This document shows positions 42,199 through 52,300 of a stretch of 64,000 nt of DNA, in pieces; position 1 is the first letter of the stretch, and the number at the start of each line of letters is the position of its first letter. A program made the translations under genes and the position numbers. Source of the stretch: Bacteroidota bacterium (lineage in GTDB: Bacteria; Bacteroidota; Bacteroidia; Bacteroidales; Paludibacteraceae); the NCBI GenBank assembly GCA_023459355.1, contig JAEWUM010000046.1:78512-142511 (forward strand), read 5' to 3'. The notes under the pieces are model-generated. The model was not told the origin of the DNA. It saw only the letters and a program-made list of their open reading frames with translations, and made no database searches.

Positions 42199-43407
42199 TT
42201 AACCTTCAACGATTCGCGATTCGCGATTCACTATTAACAAAGCCAGCAAACAAATCCCGGCTATCAACCCAAACACTACCCGGCTATTATCATCAGTCAT
42301 TAACATGGTAATTGAAAACAGAGCTGACGCCAACAATACAAAAATAAAAATAACCAGATTCATGTAAGCCAGCAACTGACCAAGTTTTCTCCCGGCATCA
42401 GCCTGCTGTATTACCGTTAAATTCGGCACTTGAAATAAGCCTCCAAAGCAAGCAGTTAAGAAAATCAGCACCAAAAACAACTGAAAATTTATTTGCAAAA
42501 ATACAATAATCAACAAATTCACCAACATTCCGGTCAATCCCCATAACATCATACTTTTCCCCTTAACTTTTGAGGTCAGAATCCCCGACAACCAGGTACC
42601 CAGGGCAATCCCGATGGCTGCAAATGCCATTACAACACCTGTTGCGGTATTCGATGCCTGATAGAATTTACCGGCATGAATAACAATATTCATCTGTAAT
42701 AAAGCACCAATCAGCCAAAAAGCAGAAACACCGAACACAGCGGCATTAACCTGTTTAAAAGATTTTGCCAACTGATAAGAGTCCCGCAAGAATCGCCAGG
42801 GAAATAAATTTACCTTCAGGGAAGATTCTTTGTCAGGAACCGGTTCATCGGCTTTGATGTATAAACTTGTCAGATACCCTGATGCAGCAAGCAACATGAA
42901 TACAGTCAAAAATACCCAAACCCGATAAGAATCACTCAACCACGAAGCCAGGACAGTCGCTGTGAGAATACCCAAAAAAGCCATGGTTTCGAACATACCG
43001 CTACCCAAAGCACTCCCCTCCACGCCTCCAATATCCCTGATCAATCCGTATTTTGCCGGCGAATACAAACAACTCTGAATCCCCATCAGCAGTACAGCCA
43101 GCACAGCAACCAATACCCATTCGTACACAAAGGCGATGCAAGCAATAGCCATGATGGGAAATTCAAGCAGCTTAAAAAAACGAAAAACCTTTAGTTTTGA
43201 ATAATGAACCGCTAATTTTCCACCCAGCGGAGACAAAATCAGATAAGGTACAACCAAAGAAGCAGAAACCAGTGCGATAAGCTGTGACTGAGAAAGCCAG
43301 GAAGGTAGGTTCCAGCCTATAGCAACAAAAATAATGGCATTTTTCAGGAAATTATCATTGAATACACCCAAAAAGTTCGCTACCAGCAGGCTTGTCCATT
43401 TCTTCAT
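42199..43407 (-). CDS. MFS transporter, LplT-like
   Basis: 402 aa, about 12 membrane segments. VANFLGVFNDNFLKNAIIF at the N-terminus and IQSCLYSPAKYGLIRDIGG resemble lysophospholipid transporter LplT, which flips lysophospholipids for re-acylation. The partner acyltransferase Aas is not adjacent, so the assignment is by family only. The last residues (NRESRIVEG) are encoded by a degenerate GATTCGC repeat at 42219-42232, indicating that the original C-terminus has been changed. A TACATTTG -7 box lies at 43432-43439. Confidence 0.75.
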   Translation of the reverse strand: MKKWTSLLVANFLGVFNDNFLKNAIIFVAIGWNLPSWLSQSQLIALVSASLVVPYLILSPLGGKLAVHYSKLKVFRFFKLLEFPIMAIACIAFVYEWVLVAVLAVLLMGIQSCLYSPAKYGLIRDIGGVEGSALGSGMFETMAFLGILTATVLASWLSDSYRVWVFLTVFMLLAASGYLTSLYIKADEPVPDKESSLKVNLFPWRFLRDSYQLAKSFKQVNAAVFGVSAFWLIGALLQMNIVIHAGKFYQASNTATGVVMAFAAIGIALGTWLSGILTSKVKGKSMMLWGLTGMLVNLLIIVFLQINFQLFLVLIFLTACFGGLFQVPNLTVIQQADAGRKLGQLLAYMNLVIFIFVLLASALFSITMLMTDDNSRVVFGLIAGICLLALLIVNRESRIVEG

Positions 43408-43431
43408 CCGTATTATTTAATTTTTCAGATA

Positions 43432-43439
43432 CAAATGTA
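43432..43439 (-). promoter_or_regulatory. -7 promoter element for the LplT-like gene
   Basis: Minus-strand TACATTTG lies 25 nt before the start codon. The expected -33 position is occupied by the start of a GCGAATA repeat, and no TTTG is found there. Confidence 0.5.
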
Positions 43440-43446
43440 GTAAATT

Positions 43447-43484
43447 GTAGCGAATAGCGAATAGCGAACAGCTATTCGCTATTA
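43447..43484. repeat. GCGAATA short tandem repeat with hairpin
   Basis: Three GCGAATA-like units run into an inverted copy: TAGCGAATAG (43448-43457) pairs with CTATTCGCTA (43472-43481), and AATAGCGAA (43460-43468) with TTCGCTATT (43475-43483). A related ATTCACTATTAAC word is found at the other end of the LplT-like gene (42227-42239). Confidence 0.65.
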
Positions 43485-43603
43485 ACTTCGCCATATAATT
43501 TTTATTAAGATTCATTTACTATATTTTCTAAACAAGAAAACATTCTTTCCTTATATATTGTTAAATATAAACCCAATAAGAATTTTAACATTTAAATAAG
43601 TGA

Positions 43604-43611
43604 TATATTTG
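43604..43611 (+). promoter_or_regulatory. -7 promoter element for the sensor kinase gene
   Basis: TATATTTG ends 7 nt before the ATG at 43619. Transcription starting at the usual distance would give a leaderless or nearly leaderless message. The -33 region has no TTTG. Confidence 0.55.
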
Positions 43612-43618
43612 CATCATT

Positions 43619-45160
43619 ATGAAGCGTAGCACTATTATCATATTGATTTTGTCCATGGTTTTTTCTTTTGTCGGACTGATCATCATCCAGGCAAGATACG
43701 TAAAAGTAAATGCCGAGATGATTGAGAATCAGTTTGATGAAAGTGTGCACAGAAGTTTATTAAGCACAGTTATCCTGGTAGAAGAAAATGAAGCGCTTGA
43801 ATATCTGGCACAAACACTGGAGGGAGCGGACTATAACAAAAGCCTGAATTTGCTCCCCAACCTGGCACAGATGGATTCTGACAATCTGAATCAGATTGAC
43901 ACCACGAGCCGAAGACTCTCATCATACAATCAGAACCTGAGCAAGCCGGAAATCAGGATTTCAACGCGGCACGGAAAAGCAACAATCGAAGAAACATCCA
44001 AATACCTGCAGGATAAATTCAGAAAAGAATTTTCAAGATCGAAGACCATTCTAGATCAGGCAGTTTTCAGATGGCTAAGAGAGAGCAACAAAAAGGACAT
44101 CAGCGAACGCGTTGATTTTGTAGAACTTAACAACATTCTCGAAAAATACTTGCTTAGCAACGGAATTGATTTGCCTTTTTACTACAGCGTTGTTGATAAA
44201 AGAGGACGTGAAATTTTCAGGTGCAACAAAGACTTTCATTCCGGCCATAACGAAAGCACCAGCAGCATCTATAAGCAGAAGTTTTTTCCGTTGGAGGAAA
44301 GCACCAATGAAATTTATTTACAGGTCACCTTCCCCACCAAAAAGAACTTTATCATCAGTTCAATGTACCTGCTCTACCCTACCATTGTGTTAGTTGTGTT
44401 AATTTTAGGCATTTTTATTGTTGCATTAATTGTTATTTTTAAACAAAAACAGTTGAACAATATTAAGAATGATTTTGTTAATAACATGACACATGAATTG
44501 AAAACACCTATTTCCAGCATCTCGCTGGCGTCGCAAATGTTGCAGGATCCGGGCGTGGGAAAAACTCCTGAAACACTAAAACACATATCGAAAGTAATCA
44601 GGGATGAAACCACACGGTTAAGCAGAATGGTTGAAGAAGTGTTAAAACTATCGCTCTTTGAAACAGAGAAATCGACTTTTAAAATGAAAGAGATGCATGT
44701 CAATGAGTTAATTACACATACATCTGAGATTTTCTCGCTGAAGGTCGCTAACAAAGGGGGCAAAATTACGACTATCTTAAAGGCTCAGGATGATTTGATT
44801 ATGGCTGATGAAGTACACTTTACCAACGTGATTCACAACCTGGTTGACAATGCCCTGAAATACAGTGACAAGCCATTATTACTAACATTGGAAACCTGGA
44901 ACGAAAAAGACCATTTGCTGATTAGCATTGAAGACAACGGCATTGGAATACAAAAAGATGACCATAAAAGAATCTTTGAAAAGTTCTATCGCGTACCAAC
45001 CGGCAATAAACACAATGTAAAAGGTTTCGGACTCGGACTGGCTTACGTAAAAAAAATTATCCAGGAACACAGGGGAACAATCAAGGTTGAAAGTGAACTA
45101 AACATCGGGACAAAATTTATTATTGCATTACCAACACTTAAATATACTGAATATGAATGA
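43619..45160 (+). CDS. Sensor histidine kinase, RprX-like
   Basis: 513 aa. First membrane helix at about 5-25, an extracytoplasmic sensor region (25-245) without a recognised domain, and a second helix at about 247-274. The HisKA motif is NNMTHELKTPISS with His292. The HATPase part has N (HNLVDNALKYSD), EDNGIGI and GFGLGLAYVKKI boxes. Layout and partner resemble RprX of Bacteroides. The stop overlaps the response regulator start by 8 bp, so they are co-translated. The predicted transcript start nearly coincides with the ATG. Confidence 0.9.
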   Translation: MKRSTIIILILSMVFSFVGLIIIQARYVKVNAEMIENQFDESVHRSLLSTVILVEENEALEYLAQTLEGADYNKSLNLLPNLAQMDSDNLNQIDTTSRRLSSYNQNLSKPEIRISTRHGKATIEETSKYLQDKFRKEFSRSKTILDQAVFRWLRESNKKDISERVDFVELNNILEKYLLSNGIDLPFYYSVVDKRGREIFRCNKDFHSGHNESTSSIYKQKFFPLEESTNEIYLQVTFPTKKNFIISSMYLLYPTIVLVVLILGIFIVALIVIFKQKQLNNIKNDFVNNMTHELKTPISSISLASQMLQDPGVGKTPETLKHISKVIRDETTRLSRMVEEVLKLSLFETEKSTFKMKEMHVNELITHTSEIFSLKVANKGGKITTILKAQDDLIMADEVHFTNVIHNLVDNALKYSDKPLLLTLETWNEKDHLLISIEDNGIGIQKDDHKRIFEKFYRVPTGNKHNVKGFGLGLAYVKKIIQEHRGTIKVESELNIGTKFIIALPTLKYTEYE

Positions 45161-45860
45161 TGAAAAAGTAAAAATCCTGTTATGCGAGGACGATGAAAAC
45201 CTCGGCATGTTGCTAAGAGAATACCTGCAAACAAAAGGTTATGATGCAGATTTGCAACCAGACGGAGAAGCCGGATATAAAGCGTTTACACGCAGCAAAT
45301 ATGATTTATGCGTTTTGGATGTTATGATGCCGAAAAAAGACGGATTCGCACTGGCTTCCGACATCAGGAGCATCAACACCGACGTACCGATCATTTTTCT
45401 CACGGCAAAATCAATGAAAGAAGATATTCTTCAGGGCTTTAAACTGGGTGCCGACGATTATTTGTCAAAACCTTTCAGCATGGAAGAATTGCTTTCCAGA
45501 ATTGAATCTATCCTGAGAAGAGTTAGAGGAAAAAAAGTTAAAGATGTAGTTGTGTTTAACATTGGCGCTTTTATTTTTGATGCACAAAAACAAACACTGG
45601 CATTTGATGGCGAAACAAAGAAATTAACCACCAAAGAATCTGAATTACTCCGACTGTTAGCTTCGAATGCGAATAATATTCTGGAAAGAAATTATGCATT
45701 GAAATCAATTTGGGAAGATGACAACTACTTCAATGCCCGTAGCATGGACGTGTACATCACCAAACTTCGTAAATTATTGAAGGATGACCCCAATGTGGCC
45801 ATCATCAACATCCACGGAAAAGGTTATAAACTAATCACGCCACAAGCGGGGGAAGTATAA
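45153..45860 (+). CDS. OmpR-family response regulator, RprY-like
   Basis: 235 aa from the ATG at 45153. The frame opens ten codons earlier, but MNDEKVKILLCEDDEN is the normal receiver start. Phosphoacceptor D56 lies in VLDVMMPKKDG, with acidic E12-D13-D14, T in FLTAKS and K in LSKPFSMEEL. The C-terminal winged helix (about 135-230) ends with SMDVYITKLRKLLKDDPNVAIINIHGKGYKL. It starts within the kinase gene. RprY homologues respond to envelope or redox stress; the target genes here are not known. Confidence 0.92.
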   Translation: MNDEKVKILLCEDDENLGMLLREYLQTKGYDADLQPDGEAGYKAFTRSKYDLCVLDVMMPKKDGFALASDIRSINTDVPIIFLTAKSMKEDILQGFKLGADDYLSKPFSMEELLSRIESILRRVRGKKVKDVVVFNIGAFIFDAQKQTLAFDGETKKLTTKESELLRLLASNANNILERNYALKSIWEDDNYFNARSMDVYITKLRKLLKDDPNVAIINIHGKGYKLITPQAGEV

Positions 45861-45871
45861 TGTTTTAAATT

Positions 45872-45918
45872 GTTTAAATAAGAAAGACCGGCTTAATGCC
45901 GGTCTTTCTTATTTAAAC
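45872..45918. terminator. Bidirectional terminator overlapping the mutL stop codon
   Basis: A perfect 21-bp stem (45872-45892 with 45898-45918, 5-nt loop TTAAT) lies between the convergent response regulator and mutL. The GC-rich core GACCGGC/GCCGGTC is flanked by T-rich arms on both strands. The mutL TAA (45909-45911) is inside the right arm. Confidence 0.85.
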
Positions 45919-47732
45919 CTCCCCTGTATCTCCTCCTGCGTCAGAATTGTCATTATCAACTTTCCGTCAGGAGTATGATTGTGCGCCGGACAGGCAAAAA
46001 GCTGATCGACCAAATCAATCATTTCTTCTTTTGTCATCGTTTGACCGTTTTGAATAGCTGCTGTTTCGGCCAACGACAAAGCTATCTGCTCGTGAATTAC
46101 CGACAAAGCATCGCCGGTAGCTAGCCTTACCCTCTCAAGCATATCACTTAACAAAGGTAACACCCCTGAAGTATTTTTCAATTGTGCAGGAATCCCTTTT
46201 ACCTGATACTGATATGTTTTTTCTGCTTCAAATTCAAAACCTACATACCGGAGTTCCGTTTTTATTTGCTCGAAAAACAAATAGTCATCTGGCATCAGTT
46301 GTAGTACTTCTGGGAACAACAGTTGCTGAGAGAACCCTTTCTTATCGCTTATTTCTTTCATAAACTGATCAAAAAGGATCCGGATATGCGCCCGGCGTTG
46401 ATCAATCATCAACATTCCTGATTTAACTGAAGTAATGATATATCTGTTCTTTAGCTGAAAATACGCCCCGGTGTTTTCACGGTCTTTATTCATCTTCGAC
46501 TGAAAAATCTCAACCGGTCTGTCCTGTCTTGTCTCATTGGAATCTGATGGTTCAGCTTCTTTTTCAAATCCTTTATATAACTCCTCCCATTCCATTTGCG
46601 GACGTTTATATGTTGATGCTCCAAATGGATTGTAAGATGGATTGAAAGTTGTTTTCGGCGGTGAAATAATACCATCTGATTTCTGGACAGGAATATCCGG
46701 CACGCCTTCCCTGTCAAAATCTATCGACGGGACAACATTGAATTTCCCCAATGCTTCCTTTACGGTTGCCGAGAGAATGGACCAAATTGCCTGTTCGTTC
46801 TCAAATTTAATTTCAGTCTTGGTCGGATGAATATTGATATCGATGGTTTGCGGATCAACCTCAAAATAGATAAAATACACCGGATTATCGGTTGGCTGTA
46901 TTAACTGGTTATAGGCCAGCATAACAGCTTTGTGAAAATAAGGATGGCGCATGTATCTCCCATTCACAAAAAAGAACTGATGAGCCTGCTTATGAGCATA
47001 TTCCGGTCGTCCGATGAAACCTTTAACAGCAACCAGGTTGGTATCCGTTTCGATCGTCAATAATTGCTGATTGAGTTTCTTTTTAGCACTCCCAAAAACC
47101 TGCTCGATCCTGAGTTTGGTATTGGACACAGGCAGTTTAAACAGTTCATCATCTCCGTCATAAAAAGAAAACTCCACATCGGGATGCACCAGCACGATGC
47201 GGTAAAACTCCTGCAAAATGTGATTCTTTTCAACACTGTCACTTTTGAGAAAACGACGACGGGCTGGCACATTGAAAAACAAATTTTTAATCTGAAAAGT
47301 GGTTCCAATGTCACACTGAACCGGTTCTTGTCTGAAAACCCGGCTACCGGCAATTTCAACCAGCGTTCCAAGTTCATCCTCCTCCCTGCGTGAACGCATT
47401 TCCACCTGAGCAACTGCTGCTATCGAAGCCAGGGCCTCACCTCTGAACCCCATTGTACGAATAGAAAATAAATCCTGTGCATCTTTAATCTTGGAAGTTG
47501 CATGGCGCTCGAACGCCATGCGGGCATCCGTTTCGCTCATCCCCTTTCCGTTATCAGATACCTGCACAAGGGTTCGTCCGGCATCCTTAATGATTATCCT
47601 GACAAAGGATGCTCCGGCATCGATGGCATTTTCGACCAACTCCTTCAACACAGATGCCGGTCGCTGTATCACCTCCCCGGCTGCAATCTGATTTGCAACA
47701 GAATCCGGTAATAAATGAATAATATCACTCAT
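45909..47732 (-). CDS. mutL: DNA mismatch repair protein MutL
   Basis: 607 aa. The GHKL ATPase N-terminus has LVENAIDAGA, DNGKGM, TMGFRGEALASI and the conserved NGRYMRHPYFHKAV and FIYFEVDPQTIDINIHPTKTEIKFENE regions. The linker (about 335-415) is poorly conserved. The dimerisation domain lacks the canonical DQHAxxE endonuclease motif: it reads MIDQRRAHIRILF. Mismatch repair here may therefore use another nickase, or a Bacteroidetes variant site. The stop lies in a bidirectional terminator. Confidence 0.96.
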   Translation of the reverse strand: MSDIIHLLPDSVANQIAAGEVIQRPASVLKELVENAIDAGASFVRIIIKDAGRTLVQVSDNGKGMSETDARMAFERHATSKIKDAQDLFSIRTMGFRGEALASIAAVAQVEMRSRREEDELGTLVEIAGSRVFRQEPVQCDIGTTFQIKNLFFNVPARRRFLKSDSVEKNHILQEFYRIVLVHPDVEFSFYDGDDELFKLPVSNTKLRIEQVFGSAKKKLNQQLLTIETDTNLVAVKGFIGRPEYAHKQAHQFFFVNGRYMRHPYFHKAVMLAYNQLIQPTDNPVYFIYFEVDPQTIDINIHPTKTEIKFENEQAIWSILSATVKEALGKFNVVPSIDFDREGVPDIPVQKSDGIISPPKTTFNPSYNPFGASTYKRPQMEWEELYKGFEKEAEPSDSNETRQDRPVEIFQSKMNKDRENTGAYFQLKNRYIITSVKSGMLMIDQRRAHIRILFDQFMKEISDKKGFSQQLLFPEVLQLMPDDYLFFEQIKTELRYVGFEFEAEKTYQYQVKGIPAQLKNTSGVLPLLSDMLERVRLATGDALSVIHEQIALSLAETAAIQNGQTMTKEEMIDLVDQLFACPAHNHTPDGKLIMTILTQEEIQGRFK

Positions 47733-47774
47733 GTAATTGAAATGTAAACCTTTAATGTCAGGGAAAAGAAAATC

Positions 47775-48059
47775 TTATCTTACTAAAAAATAAGCAATTA
47801 ATAATAGAATCATGATAATGATAACCAGGCGTATATTAGACTGTCGTGTTTGTGCCTGCTTTGAATTTCTGTTTTTATCGGCCATCTCCCGGAAGGAACC
47901 CCGACGAAGCACCTTAGGTTCATATCCTTCATTTTTTACTTCAGTTTGTCCCTCTTGTTCCATTTTTTTCATACGATCTTTTTGTGCTTCCTTCTTCGGA
48001 TCGTAGTATATCGGTTTATATTTATAAACCAATGGCTTATGTAACTTAAAAAAACTCAT
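47775..48059 (-). CDS. Small conserved membrane protein of unknown function
   Basis: 94 aa. The first 70 residues are charged and likely helical (KKEAQKDRMKKMEQEGQTEVKNEG, then RRGSFREMADKNRNSKQAQTRQS). A single membrane helix (about residues 77-92, VIIIMILLLIAYFLV) ends the protein, giving a tail-anchored layout with a cytosolic N-terminus. It sits 42 bp upstream of mutL in the same direction, and such a gene next to mutL is common in Bacteroidales. No function can be assigned. Confidence 0.65.
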   Translation of the reverse strand: MSFFKLHKPLVYKYKPIYYDPKKEAQKDRMKKMEQEGQTEVKNEGYEPKVLRRGSFREMADKNRNSKQAQTRQSNIRLVIIIMILLLIAYFLVR

Positions 48060-48113
48060 AATTTCAGATTTTTAATACGTATTTCCAAAAAAAAACGTAA
48101 AAACTATGTTAAA

Positions 48114-48138
48114 AACTAACCACTAACCACTGACCACT
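48114..48138. repeat. AACCACT short tandem repeat
   Basis: Three to four copies of a 7-bp unit (AACTAACCACTAACCACTGACCACTC pattern) lie directly after the manC stop codon in the spacer to the small membrane protein gene. Units are imperfect. Confidence 0.6.
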
Positions 48139-48139
48139 C

Positions 48140-49213
48140 TTATATAAACTCTCCGTCAAATGAAACAACGGCATCATTCACAAACTGACGGATGCGTGCT
48201 TCTTCGTCTTTCTTACAAATCAACAACACATTATCGGATTCAGCGACCAGATAACCCGACAAACCTTCAATTACTGCCAACTTATTCTGAGGTAACGCTA
48301 CAATATTGTCGCTGCTTTCGTAATACAATGTTTTACACTTTAGCGTGACATTTTGATACTCGTCTTTGTTCGACATTTCATACAAAGAGCCCCAGGTTCC
48401 GAGATCAGTCCAGCCAATATCGGCACAAAGCACATACACATTATCGGCTTTCTCCATGATTCCATAATCGATGGATATGTTCATACAGGTCGGATAAATT
48501 TCATTGATAAAATCCTGCTCTTTTGCTGTGTTAAATAGTTTTTCCCCTGCACTGAATTTCGTTGCCACATCAGGCAGAAGTGACTGAAAAGCCGAATCAA
48601 TCGTTTTCAGATTCCAGAGAAAAATGCCTGAGTTCCAGTAGAACTCGCCTGTTTCATAGAAAACCTGCGCCAGTTCGGCATTGGGTTTCTCTGTAAATGT
48701 TTTAACCTTATGTAAGTTTCCGGCTCCTTCTTCTACCTGAATATAACCGTAACCTGTTTCGGGGCGACTGGGTTTTATCCCGATTGTAAGTAAAGAATCA
48801 TTGTTTGCTATAAAATCAATCCCCGTATTCAACACATCAATAAAATCATTTTCTTTCAGAATTAAATGGTCTGAAGGCGCTACGATGATATTAGCCTGTT
48901 CTGTAATGGCTTTTATTCTGTTTATCGCGTAAGCGATGCAGGGTGCGGTATTGCGTCTGTGGGGTTCGAGCAACACCTGCTTTTCGTGTATTTCGGGGAG
49001 TTGTTCGAGTATAGTGTCTTTATAAATTACATTGGAAACAATGAGGATATTTTCTGCCGGAACCACTTTTCTGAAACGATCGTAGGTCATTTGTAATAGT
49101 GAACGACCGGTTCCGAAAAAATCAAGAAACTGTTTCGGTCTGTTTGTTCTGCTAAACGGCCAAAAACGGCTTCCGACGCCTCCGGCCATGATTACACAGT
49201 AATTCGGATTCAT
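48140..49213 (-). CDS. manC: Mannose-1-phosphate guanylyltransferase
   Basis: 357 aa nucleotidyltransferase. The N-terminal GTP-binding signature is CVIMAGGVGSRFWPFSRTNRPKQFLDF. VAPSDHLI, GYGYIQVEEG, FTEKPN and EFYWNSGIFLW are typical GMP blocks. It makes GDP-mannose from mannose-1-P and GTP for surface glycan synthesis. The isomerase domain of bifunctional ManC/AlgA proteins is absent. It lies alone between the small membrane protein and the rpoC terminator. Confidence 0.93.
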   Translation of the reverse strand: MNPNYCVIMAGGVGSRFWPFSRTNRPKQFLDFFGTGRSLLQMTYDRFRKVVPAENILIVSNVIYKDTILEQLPEIHEKQVLLEPHRRNTAPCIAYAINRIKAITEQANIIVAPSDHLILKENDFIDVLNTGIDFIANNDSLLTIGIKPSRPETGYGYIQVEEGAGNLHKVKTFTEKPNAELAQVFYETGEFYWNSGIFLWNLKTIDSAFQSLLPDVATKFSAGEKLFNTAKEQDFINEIYPTCMNISIDYGIMEKADNVYVLCADIGWTDLGTWGSLYEMSNKDEYQNVTLKCKTLYYESSDNIVALPQNKLAVIEGLSGYLVAESDNVLLICKKDEEARIRQFVNDAVVSFDGEFI

Positions 49214-49294
49214 GATATATCGAGTTAGATTATCTGCTTAAATGTTTATTTTTTTGACAGCACTAAGATAGTGAGATTATTTTGTTACGACAAA

Positions 49295-49326
49295 AAACGG
49301 GATAGCTTTTTACAGCTATCCCGTTT
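49295..49326 (-). terminator. Intrinsic terminator of the rpoBC operon
   Basis: 13-bp perfect stem (49295-49307 with 49314-49326, 6-nt loop), 19 bp past the rpoC stop, with the minus-strand reading continuing into a T-run (TTTTTTG). Confidence 0.85.
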
Positions 49327-49345
49327 AATTTATCTGACAAAATAA

Positions 49346-52300
49346 TTATTGTTCATTGGCTTCCATGTCCAGCACATTCTTTCTGGCGTCAACCTTTTTG
49401 TCGTATTCATCCCTCGAATAAACCACGACCTTTTCGATTTCACGCTGACCGGTACCGGCAGGAATGAGATGACCACAAATCACGTTTTCTTTCAAACCTT
49501 CGAGACGGTCAACCTTGCCGTTGATAGCAGCATCGTTGAGCACCTTGGTTGTTTCCTGGAAGGACGCAGCCGACATGAAACTGCTTGTTTGCAGCGCAGC
49601 ACGTGTAATACCCTGCAGAATCTGGTTGGATGTTGCAGGAACTGCATCACGGGTTTCTACCAGGCGAAGGTCACGACGTTTAAGTGCACTGTTTTCGTCA
49701 CGCAATTTACGTGGCGTAATGATCTGACCTGCTTTCAGCGTTGCTGAATCTCCCGGATCAACAATTACTTTTTTGCCCCAGATACGGTCGTTTTCTTCCA
49801 TGAATTCGTTCTTATCAACGATTTGTTTTTCGAGGAAGCGGGTATCACCCTGCTCCAGAATTTCAACTTTACGCATCATCTGGCGTACGATTACCTCGAA
49901 ATGTTTGTCGTTGATTTTTACACCCTGAAGGCGATATACGTCCTGTACTTCGTTCACAATATAATCCTGAACGGCAGTCGGACCCTTAATCATCAGGATA
50001 TCCGTCGGCGTGATAGCTCCGTCGGACAACGGGGTTCCGGCACGTACGAAGTCATTTTCCTGCACCAAGATCTGTTTTGAAAGCGGAATCATGTACTTCT
50101 TCACTTCTCCTGATTTGGATGTCACACTCAGTTCACGGTTACCACGCTTGATTTTACCGAAGTTTACTTCTCCGTCAATTTCAGCTACAACAGCCGGATT
50201 CGACGGGTTACGGGCTTCGAACAATTCAGTTACACGTGGGAGACCACCCGTGATGTCACCGGTTTTACCAACAGCACGCGGAATCTTAACGAGCATCTGT
50301 CCTGCTTTGATAGCGTCACCGTTCTCAAGCACCAAGTGAGCGCCTACCGGCAGGTTGTAGGTACGAAGTACTTCTCCGTTCTTATCCAGGATGTGTGCAC
50401 TCGGCACTTTGTTTCTGTCTTTCGATTCGATGATGATCTTCTCACGTAAACCGGTTGCCTCATCGACATCCGTTTTAAAAGTCACGTTCTCAATCACATC
50501 TTCGAATTCGATTTTACCTTCATTTTCAGAGATGATTACAGCATTGAACGGGTCCCATTCGCAAATAACCTGTCCTTTCGTCGCATTATCACCGTGTTTT
50601 GCATACAGCTTTGAACCGTAAGGAATATTCTGGGTTGTCAGCGTGATACCTGTGTTTGTATCGATCACACGCATTTCGGCCAGACGGCTAACCACCACCT
50701 GATAAACATTGTCCTTTTCATCCTTCACATCCACTGTACGCAACTCATCAAATTCAAGGCGACCATCATAACGGAGGGCAATCTTCGATTCCGCCGCAAT
50801 GTTGGATGCGATACCACCGACGTGGAATGTACGCAGTGTAAGCTGAGTACCCGGCTCACCAATTGACTGGGCAGCGATAACCCCGACAGCTTCTCCCATA
50901 TGAACCATTTTCCCGGTGGCCAGGTTACGTCCGTAACATTTGGCACAAACACCTTTTTTTGATTCGCAGGTAAGCACTGACCTGATTTCAACCCTTTCGA
51001 TAGGTGAATCCTGAATTTTCTTAGCCAATGGCTCTGTAATCTGTTCTCCGGATTCCACAATAAGTTCACCGGTGAGCGGATGATAGATGTCGTGTACAGA
51101 AACACGACCCAATATTCTTTCATACAAGGAAGAAATAACTTCCTCGTTATTTTTCATTTCTGTTGCTACCAAACCACGCAAAGTTCCGCAATCATCTTCA
51201 GTGATAATCACATCCTGTGATACGTCAACCAAACGACGGGTAAGGTAACCTGCATCAGCGGTTTTCAAAGCCGTATCCGCCAAACCTTTACGGGCACCGT
51301 GTGTGGAGATAAAATACTCCAGCACCGACAGACCTTCTTTAAAGTTCGACAAAATCGGGTTTTCAATAATCTGACCACCTTCAGCTCCTGATTTCTGGGG
51401 TTTTGCCATCAAACCACGCATACCTGAAAGCTGACGAATCTGCTCTTTAGAACCACGGGCACCCGAATCAAGCATCATGTAAACCGAGTTGAAACCCTGG
51501 TTATCGCTTGCAAGCTGTTTCATCAGGATATTCGACAGTTTAGAGTTCACATGTGTCCAGGTATCAATGATCTGGTTGTAACGTTCGTTGTTGGTAATGA
51601 ATCCCATGTTGTAAAGATTCATAATTTCTTCAACCTCGGCATTACCTTCTTTCACCAGTTCTTCTTTTTCTGCCGGAATAATCACATCATTCAGGTTGAA
51701 AGACAAACCACCTTTGAAAGCCATGCTGTAACCCAGGTCTTTGATATCGTCGAGGAACTGGGCTGTACGGGAAACACCGCAAACTTCAATTACATTACCG
51801 ATGATGTCACGCAGCGATTTTTTAGAAAGCAGTTCATTGATGTAACCCACTTCAGCAGGAACACATTTATTGAATAAAATGCGACCTACCGTAGTTTCGA
51901 TAATCTTCTGAACAGGCTCACCTTTTTCATTAACATCGTAAATACGGACCTTAATCCAGGCGTGTAAAGCAACTTTCTTTTCGTTATAAGCGATTTCAGC
52001 TTCTTCGGCAGAATAGAAAATCAACCCTTCACCTTTAGCTCCCTGACGCGGCTTGGTGATGTAATACAACCCAAGTACCATGTCCTGTGACGGAACTGTG
52101 ATAGGTGCACCGTTAGCCGGGTTCAGGATATTATGTGATGCAAGCATCAGCATTTGAGCTTCGAGAACGGCTTCGTTACCGAGTGGCAAATGCACAGCCA
52201 TCTGGTCACCGTCGAAGTCGGCGTTGAAAGCCGTACAGGACAGTGGGTGTAACTGAATAGCCTTACCCTCGATCATCTTTGGCTGGAAAGCCTGGATACC

